Source: Magnetococcales bacterium (GTDB lineage: Bacteria; Pseudomonadota; Magnetococcia; Magnetococcales; Magnetaquicoccaceae). From it: DNA of 8,414 nucleotides. Position 1 is the stretch's first letter, and each line of letters opens with the position of its first letter. Positions 1-5,214 of this stretch are shown here, in pieces. The notes below the pieces were generated by a model. The model saw only the letters and a program-made list of their open reading frames with translations. It was not told the DNA's origin and did not search any database. The stretch covers positions 7,700 to 16,113 of the forward strand of contig JADGCE010000046.1 of NCBI GenBank assembly GCA_015229095.1, read 5' to 3'. A program made the position numbers and the translations under genes.

Positions 1-80
1 CCACCGGGGCTTCGCCCCGAACCCCACCAGGGCTCTGCCCTGGACCCGCCAGGGGGGTGACCCCCCTGGACCCGCGATCC
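1..80. repeat. Intergenic repeat element made of three perfect hairpins
   Basis: Three consecutive perfect inverted repeats fill the space up to the stop codon of the sensor gene. Hairpin 1: CGGGGC at 5-10 pairs with GCCCCG at 14-19, loop TTC. Hairpin 2: CCAGGGC at 27-33 pairs with GCCCTGG at 37-43, loop TCT. Hairpin 3: CCAGGGGGG at 49-57 pairs with CCCCCCTGG at 61-69, loop TGA. Short GGACCC or GAACCCC linkers separate them. The same modules occur in opposite orientation at 4941-4990. No T tract follows on either strand, so a standard intrinsic terminator is not supported, although hairpins directly after a stop codon could protect the 3' end of the minus-strand message. The element may continue left of the window. 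Confidence 0.75.
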
Positions 81-81
81 T

Positions 82-1932
82 TTATATTCTTACCGATTGC
101 AATGTTTTCCGCAACGCCTGGGCACCCTGATTCATCGATTCCACCCGTTCCACAACCGGTTGGCTCAAACTGCTCAGCACCCGCACCGACTCCTCGATCT
201 GCAACAAGGTATCCGCCAATTCCTCCGGCAACTGTGCCGCCTGCAAGGTCTGCAAACTCTCATGCAGGACTTGGGTACTGTCCTCCAGGGTCATGGCCGT
301 ATTGGCAAACTCCTCCGCCGACCAGTCCAGGGTCTTGGTATGCACCGACAGGCTGTTGACCATCTCGGCCAGGGTCAGCTTCATGCGTGAAAAGGCGAGA
401 GAGATCATGCCGAATTCCACAAACCGGGTGGTGAGAGAGGGAGTGGGCGCCAGATCCAGCTGCATGATGCGCTCCACCTCTTTGCCCAAATGGGTCAGGG
501 GATTGGTGATCAAACGGCCAATCATGATGCCCGCCGCCAGCATGAAGCCGATACTGGCCAGGGCGATCAACAGGCTTTGGCGCATCTCCTGTTTGATGCT
601 CCCCAGAAAATCATCCTCAGGAATCACCACCCCCACCGTCCAGTTCAGCCCCATTTCTGCAGCAAAGGGTTTGTAAAAACCATAATAGTTCTGGCCGTCC
701 ACGGGAAAGGTGATCACCCGCTCTTTCGGCAGGGTGAAGGGTTGCTGCTCGTTGAGGGCCAATTCGGCGCGTATGGCGGCATAGGAGGCACGCACCAGGG
801 GATCGCCGATCTTGCTGACATGATTCAAACGCACCGCGTCGCTTTTGGTATCCGATTTTTCCAACACCTCCGTATAGTCCGGCAACCCCACGGTCTCGCC
901 CTTGTCGTTCAGAATGAAGGCCCGTCCATTTTGCATGATCTCCATGTCGCGCAAAAAGAGCGAAACGGCCTGGAGGCTGATGTCAATACCACTGACCCCC
1001 ACCAACTCTCCGCCCCGGAGCACCGGAGCCGAGACCGTAATACCCACCTGACGGGAGGTCACCCCCTTGTATTTTTCCTCCCAGGCATAGACATCGGTCC
1101 AAAAAAGCTTTTTCTGATCCCTGGCCCCGACATACCAGGGACGCAGACGGGGATCATAAATTTTCAGCGGATCCCGCTCACCCGGCACCAGTCGTGCCTC
1201 TCCCTGTACCACTTCCTGTTCATACCACTGGGTCTCCAAGTAGGGTGCCAGCTCCGCCGCCAGCGCCACTTTTTCCTGCTCGCTGTTTTTGGGCAGCTTG
1301 GCCAATTTTTCCAGTGCCTGTTTACTGTCGGGCGCGTCATTCTTGCGGGTGATCACCCGGACATGGATGGTGCCATCCTGTTCCCGCTTGTTCAACCAGT
1401 GGTTGCCCTGCTGGTCCCCGTAATAGACCAGGCCGAAATAGGGAAACAGTTCCAGCTGCCCCCGGCTGGTACGATTGAAGGTATTCAGAAAATTCACGCC
1501 ACTCCCCACCATCTCCCGTGGAGCGCGCCGGGCACCCTCCCCAGCGGAGGAGCGGGCGCCATCCACCACCTCCTGCACCTTGCCGATCAGTTGGGAAACC
1601 AGCAGACCGGACTGGGCCATCCGTTGGCTGAAGTGGTCCTGGCCACCCGACTGCCATGCCAGCGCGTTGACCTGTACCATATGGGCGGCGGAGTCGAGAT
1701 AATAACTGGTTTTTTCCACCACCCGCTGGCTCACCCGCGTCATCACCTCCTCAGCCAGGGCCTCGATGGAATGGGTGGCCGAATGGTTGGTGATAAAGAT
1801 GATCAGCAGGGAGACCACGCTGATCAGCAGGCAGAAGATGACCGGCAAAAAATTGCGCAGGCGGACACGAAAGCCGGTGGCTGCGGCACGCCGGTTGGCA
1901 GGGGAATCGGCGGATTCAAGGGTGTCGGACAT
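82..1932 (-). CDS. dCache-HAMP membrane sensor protein lacking a recognisable output domain
   Basis: A predicted inner-membrane receptor of 616 residues. It has a short cytoplasmic N-terminus, a membrane segment at about 28-48, a large periplasmic region (about 50-450), a second membrane segment at about 453-474, then a HAMP-like region (about 475-525) and about 90 residues of predicted coiled coil. The periplasmic part looks like a double Cache ligand-binding domain: RPWY at 264-267, a WTDVY segment soon after, and SGIDIS at about 314-319, as in Cache sensors of cyclases and chemoreceptors. The stretch after HAMP (RFVEFGMISLAFSRM) resembles the linker of Cache-HAMP adenylate cyclases, yet no cyclase, GGDEF, histidine kinase or chemoreceptor signalling domain follows. 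The ATG at 1932 is chosen because AAGGTG lies 9 bases upstream; a TTG at 1956 would add 8 residues but has no ribosome-binding site. The gene starts 38 bases after the PilZ gene at 1971 and may share its transcript. The ligand is unknown. Confidence 0.82.
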   Translation of the reverse strand: MSDTLESADSPANRRAAATGFRVRLRNFLPVIFCLLISVVSLLIIFITNHSATHSIEALAEEVMTRVSQRVVEKTSYYLDSAAHMVQVNALAWQSGGQDHFSQRMAQSGLLVSQLIGKVQEVVDGARSSAGEGARRAPREMVGSGVNFLNTFNRTSRGQLELFPYFGLVYYGDQQGNHWLNKREQDGTIHVRVITRKNDAPDSKQALEKLAKLPKNSEQEKVALAAELAPYLETQWYEQEVVQGEARLVPGERDPLKIYDPRLRPWYVGARDQKKLFWTDVYAWEEKYKGVTSRQVGITVSAPVLRGGELVGVSGIDISLQAVSLFLRDMEIMQNGRAFILNDKGETVGLPDYTEVLEKSDTKSDAVRLNHVSKIGDPLVRASYAAIRAELALNEQQPFTLPKERVITFPVDGQNYYGFYKPFAAEMGLNWTVGVVIPEDDFLGSIKQEMRQSLLIALASIGFMLAAGIMIGRLITNPLTHLGKEVERIMQLDLAPTPSLTTRFVEFGMISLAFSRMKLTLAEMVNSLSVHTKTLDWSAEEFANTAMTLEDSTQVLHESLQTLQAAQLPEELADTLLQIEESVRVLSSLSQPVVERVESMNQGAQALRKTLQSVRI

Positions 1933-1970
1933 GAGTGTTTGCACCTTAATTTTCAAGCATTTTTGATAAA

Positions 1971-2774
1971 TTAGCGCAGCAGTTTGCTGCGTCTTTCCGT
2001 GTTGCTTTTCTGCACATGAGAGACCAATTGACCCAGCTCCTGGGCGCGTTGTGGCGTGGGCGCCGCAAACAGCACACGAAACATCTGCTCGCCCTCCTTG
2101 GGATAGGAGCCCAAAACCGTGGCATCCGTCTCAACTTTTCCCTCCGGGTAGACAATCGTCAAACCCACCTGGGAATGGTCGGCAATGTTGGGGACGGCGC
2201 CTGTTCCGTAAAAGGCTGCCCCCTTGCTGCTGATGTTATGAAATTTGGCCTCAAAAACAATACCGGAAGGCCGGACAACGGACAATACGACGGCGAGGCT
2301 CCGCTCCACCTGGGCACGCACCATCGCCCGCCGTTCTCTCTTTTGGCGCAGCGTTTTGGGAAAGGCCAAACAAATTTTCCGGGCCGGGGTAACCTGCACC
2401 AGGGTGGTGACACACCCCAGCAGATAGGATCGGCTGGCAAACTCCAGGCGAATCTCTCCCGCACTGCGAATTTTCAGGTTGCCGATAGGGGGCTCCAGGG
2501 GGGCCAACAGCAGATAGCGCCCCTCTTCCAGATAACACTTGCTCTTCGCCTCCTCTCTGTCGTCATTTTCCAGCACCTCCCATTCAAAATGGGAGGAAAA
2601 CGTGCCGCTGCTCATGAAAAGCTGCACGAGCAGCCTCCCCTCCAACACCTCGACAATCGGCGGCACCATATCGGGAAGGGCATCCAGAACCACTTCCCGA
2701 ACCAGCTCGACGACGGGAGCGGATTCCGCTGGCTTTTTCTTGAACAGACCGAAGAGACCTTTTTCTTCCGCCAT
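1971..2774 (-). CDS. PilZ-domain protein, predicted cyclic-di-GMP effector (paralog A)
   Basis: A soluble protein of 267 residues with a two-part layout. The N-terminal half (about 35-135) is a predicted beta-rich domain preceded by a basic GLFGLFKKK segment at 6-14. The C-terminal half (about 140-250) is a PilZ domain. Both cyclic-di-GMP binding motifs of PilZ are visible: RxxxR at R149-R153 and NxSxxG at N180-G185, where Asn takes the position of the commoner Asp. The layout recalls YcgR-type proteins, but the N-terminal domain is not one I can name. It is clearly a tandem paralog of the neighbouring protein at 2870-3700: they share FGLFKKK, SHFEWE, PPIGNLKIR, TPARKI, RPSGIVFEA and IADH. 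PilZ proteins usually pass cyclic-di-GMP levels to motility, polysaccharide or secretion machinery; the partner here is unknown. It lies 95 bases downstream of paralog B and 38 bases before the sensor gene. Confidence 0.82.
   Translation of the reverse strand: MAEEKGLFGLFKKKPAESAPVVELVREVVLDALPDMVPPIVEVLEGRLLVQLFMSSGTFSSHFEWEVLENDDREEAKSKCYLEEGRYLLLAPLEPPIGNLKIRSAGEIRLEFASRSYLLGCVTTLVQVTPARKICLAFPKTLRQKRERRAMVRAQVERSLAVVLSVVRPSGIVFEAKFHNISSKGAAFYGTGAVPNIADHSQVGLTIVYPEGKVETDATVLGSYPKEGEQMFRVLFAAPTPQRAQELGQLVSHVQKSNTERRSKLLR
2576..2596. other. 9-bp perfect inverted repeat inside the PilZ paralog A gene
   Basis: CCTCCCATT (2576-2584) pairs perfectly with AATGGGAGG (2588-2596) around a CAA loop. 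It lies over the codons for the SHFEWEV segment. The paralog has an 8-bp version at 3476-3494. Part of the symmetry is forced by the codons for His-Phe-Glu-Trp, so a structural role is uncertain. Confidence 0.35.
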
Positions 2775-2869
2775 GGCCTTTTTTTACCTCGCCCGCGCAC
2801 CGTGCGCCGTATGCCCCTCAGCCTGCGCCACAACCATTCCCTGCTCTCCGCTGGACAAACGCCGAGGAG

Positions 2870-3700
2870 TCACTGCAACGTCCGTTTGCGTCTCTGGATG
2901 TTTTCCCTCTGCACATAACTGACCAACGCATTGATATCTCTTGACGTTTGTTGGTCCGCCACCAGGAATTGGGAGCGAAAAATATGTTCTCCGTCTTTGG
3001 GAAAGGATCCCACCACCACGGCCTCCACCTCCAGCTTGCCATCCGGATAGGTGATCGCCATGGTGACTCGGGCATGGTCGGCGATTTTGGGGATGGCCCC
3101 CGTGGCACAGAAGGCCGACCCCCCTGAACTGATGTCACGAAACTGGGCCTCAAAGACGATACCGGAAGGACGGATGACGGAGGCCACGATCGGCATGTTG
3201 CGGGCCACCGGCACCCGCACAGCCAACCGTTGCTGGGGTTTTTGGCGCATGCTTCTGGGAAAGACCAGGCGAATTTTGCGGGCCGGGGTGATCTGCTCCA
3301 GGGTGGTCGTACACTCCAGCAGGTGATATTTGGAGGTCAACTCCAGGTGAACCTCCTTGGCATTGCGAATTTTCAGGTTGCCGATGGGGGGGTCCAGAGG
3401 AGCCAGCAGCAAAAATTTGCTCTCCTCCAGATAGGCACGGCTCTCCACGACAAACCCCGACTCGCTCTCCAGCAGTTCCCATTCAAAATGGGAATAGTAC
3501 CAGAAAGGGGTGTCACCCAACATGACCCGGATGGGCAGCTTTTCTTCCAAAACCGTGATAAACAGGGGCACCATCGCCGGTATGGCCTGGGTGGGCCCCT
3601 CCTTGGGGGCGACAACGGCGGCGGCAGGCGGCGGCTCCTCGGCCTTTTTTTTGAACAGCCCAAAAAACCCTTTTTCCGGTTTCTCTTCCGTCACAGCCAT
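2870..3700 (-). CDS. PilZ-domain protein, predicted cyclic-di-GMP effector (paralog B)
   Basis: A soluble protein of 276 residues with the same plan as its downstream paralog: a basic GFFGLFKKK segment at 11-19, a Pro/Ala-rich linker (about 22-36), a predicted beta-rich N-terminal domain (about 42-145) and a C-terminal PilZ domain (about 150-260). The cyclic-di-GMP binding motifs are RxxxR at R158-R162 and DxSxxG at D189-G194, the canonical Asp form. The two proteins keep most hydrophobic and Gly/Pro positions across the whole length, so they probably arose by tandem duplication and then diverged. The start ATG at 3700 has purine-rich sequence (GAAAGAAG) directly upstream. The gene begins 89 bases after the end of bioB on the same strand, so co-transcription with bioB is possible but not shown. 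The target is unknown. Confidence 0.83.
   Translation of the reverse strand: MAVTEEKPEKGFFGLFKKKAEEPPPAAAVVAPKEGPTQAIPAMVPLFITVLEEKLPIRVMLGDTPFWYYSHFEWELLESESGFVVESRAYLEESKFLLLAPLDPPIGNLKIRNAKEVHLELTSKYHLLECTTTLEQITPARKIRLVFPRSMRQKPQQRLAVRVPVARNMPIVASVIRPSGIVFEAQFRDISSGGSAFCATGAIPKIADHARVTMAITYPDGKLEVEAVVVGSFPKDGEHIFRSQFLVADQQTSRDINALVSYVQRENIQRRKRTLQ
3476..3494. other. 8-bp perfect inverted repeat inside the PilZ paralog B gene
   Basis: TTCCCATT (3476-3483) pairs with AATGGGAA (3487-3494) around a CAA loop. It sits at the same protein position as the hairpin in paralog A. One outer C-G pair of paralog A is T-A here, so pairing is kept. Coding constraint on HFEW explains only the inner part. 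Confidence 0.35.
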
Positions 3701-3789
3701 CTTCTTTCAACCCTCACCCGTATCACTCCCCGCCCCTGTCGAACGGCTCCCCCCTGCCGGCAAGCCATGGATTCCTCCCTGGCCTCTCC

Positions 3790-4797
3790 CTACCCCACCT
3801 CTGCACTCCGTTCCACCTCAAATCCGGCATCAACGATCATGGCCATCACCTCCTCCGTGCTTTGGCCCGTGGTGTTCAGATAGCCGGCACTGAACAGGGC
3901 ATTGGCGGGATAGAAAAGCAGGGGTGACAGGGAACGCATATGCACCTCCCGTCCGCCGGCGGCACGCAATTCGGCGTCCGGATTTAAAAACCGAAAGAGA
4001 CACAGAACCCGCAAACAGCGTTCCGGCGTCAGGGCAGGTTCCACCACCCCCATGCGATTGCCTGGGATATGGACATAAAAATTGACCGGAATGGAGCGGG
4101 CCTGCAACTGGCGCAGGCTGTTGGCCACAGTCCACAAATCCGCATCGGACTCTCCCATGCCCACAATCAACCCGCTGCACACCTCCAGACCCACCCTGCG
4201 GGCCGTTTGCAGGGTGGCCAGGCGATCCTGATAGGTGTGGGTATGGCAGAGGGTGCCATAATGGCCTTCCGCCGTGTTCAGGTTGTGGTTGTAGCGGTCC
4301 AACCCTGCATTTTTCAAGGCCAGTGCCATCTCCTGGTCGATAAAACCGGCAGAGAGGCAGACCTCCATCGGCCAGCGCGCCTTGATGCGGCGGACCAGAC
4401 TGGCCATCTGGACAACCCGTTCTTCGTTGGGACCGCGCCCCGACAGCACCATGCAGTAGCGGTAGGCCCCCGCCTGGCAGGCGGCTTCCGCTTCTGCCAG
4501 AATCTCCTCCTCCGACTTGCAGCGATAGGGGGTGATCGGGGCGGTGCTGTCCACCGCCTGGGCACAATAGTGGCAATCTTCCGGGCAATAACCGTTTTGC
4601 ACATTGTTTAAAATTTGCAGGCGCACCCGCCGGCCAAAATAGTGCCGCCGCACTTGAAAAGCCGCCTGCAACAGCAGCAGCAGTTCCAGAGAGTCATCGT
4701 GCAACACGCGCACGCCCTCTTCCAGGCTCAGGGCAACGCCCCGCAGGGCATTGCTGGCCAGGCTATGATAAAAATCAATATTTTCAGCGCTCATCAT
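3790..4797 (-). CDS. bioB: Biotin synthase
   Basis: A radical SAM enzyme of 335 residues that inserts sulfur into dethiobiotin to make biotin, the last step of biotin synthesis, in the cytoplasm. The SAM-cluster motif is C71-PED-C75-HY-C78. By comparison with the E. coli enzyme, the [2Fe-2S] ligands are C115, C147, C207 and R278, all present. The YNHNLNT segment (169-175) and the AGGRE segment (280-284) are also family hallmarks. The C-terminal half (GGREVHMRSL, then GYLNTTGQS) reads more like the Bacillus-type BioB than the E. coli one, by eye. Length is normal for the family. Two adjacent ATG codons (4797 and 4794) can start it; GAGGA 9 bases upstream favours the first. No other biotin gene is in the window, so it is detached from any bioF/A/D cluster that may exist elsewhere. 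It is the first gene of the minus-strand run. Confidence 0.97.
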   Translation of the reverse strand: MMSAENIDFYHSLASNALRGVALSLEEGVRVLHDDSLELLLLLQAAFQVRRHYFGRRVRLQILNNVQNGYCPEDCHYCAQAVDSTAPITPYRCKSEEEILAEAEAACQAGAYRYCMVLSGRGPNEERVVQMASLVRRIKARWPMEVCLSAGFIDQEMALALKNAGLDRYNHNLNTAEGHYGTLCHTHTYQDRLATLQTARRVGLEVCSGLIVGMGESDADLWTVANSLRQLQARSIPVNFYVHIPGNRMGVVEPALTPERCLRVLCLFRFLNPDAELRAAGGREVHMRSLSPLLFYPANALFSAGYLNTTGQSTEEVMAMIVDAGFEVERSAEVG

Positions 4798-4870
4798 CCA
4801 TGACTATCCTCGACAAAACATCCAAAAACAACCCATTTTCTGACATAGATCCTTTTGTTTGGGCCATTCC

Positions 4871-4920
4871 TGGGGGAGGCGGTGAACCGCCTCCCCCAGA
4901 CCCCCTCCACCCTTTTTTTT
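4871..4920 (+). repeat. 13-bp perfect hairpin followed by a T8 tract
   Basis: TGGGGGAGGCGGT (4871-4883) is perfectly complementary to ACCGCCTCCCCCA (4886-4898), leaving only GA between the arms, so a TGAA tetraloop on a 12-bp stem is likely. A GACCCCCTCCACCC spacer of 14 bases and then eight T residues (4913-4920) follow. An intrinsic terminator would have the T run right after the stem, and no plus-strand gene ends upstream, so a terminator role is doubtful. The composition links it to the neighbouring repeat at 4941-4990. On the minus strand it could lie in the bioB leader. Confidence 0.6.
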
Positions 4921-4940
4921 CAATAATTTTTTACTATTAG

Positions 4941-4990
4941 GGGTCCAGGGGGATGATCCCCCTGGTGGGGTCCAGGGGCAAAGCCCCTTC
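4941..4990 (-). repeat. Second copy of the hairpin repeat family, inverted relative to 1-80
   Basis: CCAGGGGGA (4945-4953) pairs with TCCCCCTGG (4957-4965) around TGA. AGGGGC (4974-4979) pairs with GCCCCT (4983-4988) around AAA. Read on the minus strand, the order is a GGGGCTT-type hairpin, GGACCCCAC linker, then the CCAGGGGG hairpin, the same modular order as at 1-80. The last stem pair before the TGA loop is A-T here and G-C in the left copy. Confidence 0.7.
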
Positions 4991-5076
4991 CTGCATCGCA
5001 GTGTACACCCGACGGGCGGGTTGGAAACGGATTTTTGTGCCACAACACAGCACAAACAGGCCAACACGCCAGAAAA

Positions 5077-5124
5077 CCCGGCCCAGGGCCGGGCAAAAAG
5101 CCCGCAAAAAGAGGCCGAACCTCT
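5077..5124 (+). promoter_or_regulatory. Hairpin cluster in the ccmF upstream region, two arms overlapping
   Basis: CCCGGCC (5077-5083) pairs with GGCCGGG (5087-5093), a 7-bp stem. CGGGC (5090-5094) can instead pair with GCCCG (5100-5104) across AAAAA. The two structures share 5090-5093 and so exclude each other in part. A third small stem, AGAGG (5110-5114) with CCTCT (5120-5124), follows; on the minus strand its arm runs into four T residues. A regulatory role is inferred only from these structures; whether the ccmF transcript includes them is unknown. Confidence 0.3.
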
Positions 5125-5197
5125 CAAACCACATTGCAAAATTCTACCACTTGTTCTAGCTTGACTGCAACGTTGACCTCGACGATGGGAAACCATC

Positions 5198-5212
5198 CAG
5201 GAGAAACTCCTG
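5198..5212 (+). promoter_or_regulatory. Hairpin enclosing the ccmF ribosome-binding site
   Basis: CAGGAG (5198-5203) and CTCCTG (5207-5212) form a perfect 6-bp stem with an AAA loop, ending two bases before the ccmF ATG at 5215. The AGGAG in the left arm is the only good Shine-Dalgarno candidate, 11 bases from the ATG. If folded, the stem would hide it and lower initiation. Spacing is somewhat long, which also fits a structure that shortens the effective distance. Confidence 0.5.
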
Positions 5213-5214
5213 AT

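Larger units (their letters stand above)
4798..5214. other. Divergent gene-free region between bioB and ccmF
   Basis: 417 bases separate the starts of two diverging genes. The region holds a 13-bp hairpin with a nearby T8 tract (4871-4920), an AT-rich stretch (4913-4939), a repeat element (4941-4990), and small hairpins in the ccmF leader (5077-5124 and 5198-5212). Promoters for both genes should lie here, but I could not find a pair of -35 and -10 boxes with good spacing on either strand. Reading frames that cross it on both strands show no family features and look like non-coding extensions. Confidence 0.7.

Noticed and set aside
1..80. CRISPR array
   Set aside because: The repeats are short self-complementary hairpins of differing length without unique spacers, and no cas genes are present.
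1933..1956. TTG start for the sensor gene adding 8 residues
   Set aside because: No ribosome-binding site precedes the TTG, while the ATG at 1932 has AAGGTG at good spacing.
490..1974. Long plus-strand open frame (494 codons) antisense to the sensor gene
   Set aside because: It lies fully opposite a gene with clear Cache and HAMP features. Its translation is His/Gln/Pro-rich with no family motif, as expected from the codon bias of the real gene.
4871..4920. Intrinsic terminator on the plus strand
   Set aside because: The T tract is 14 bases from the stem and no plus-strand gene ends upstream.
5035..5214. Upstream extension of ccmF by 60 codons
   Set aside because: CcmF proteins begin near the GHFA segment. 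The extension is hydrophilic, runs through hairpins, and has no family similarity.
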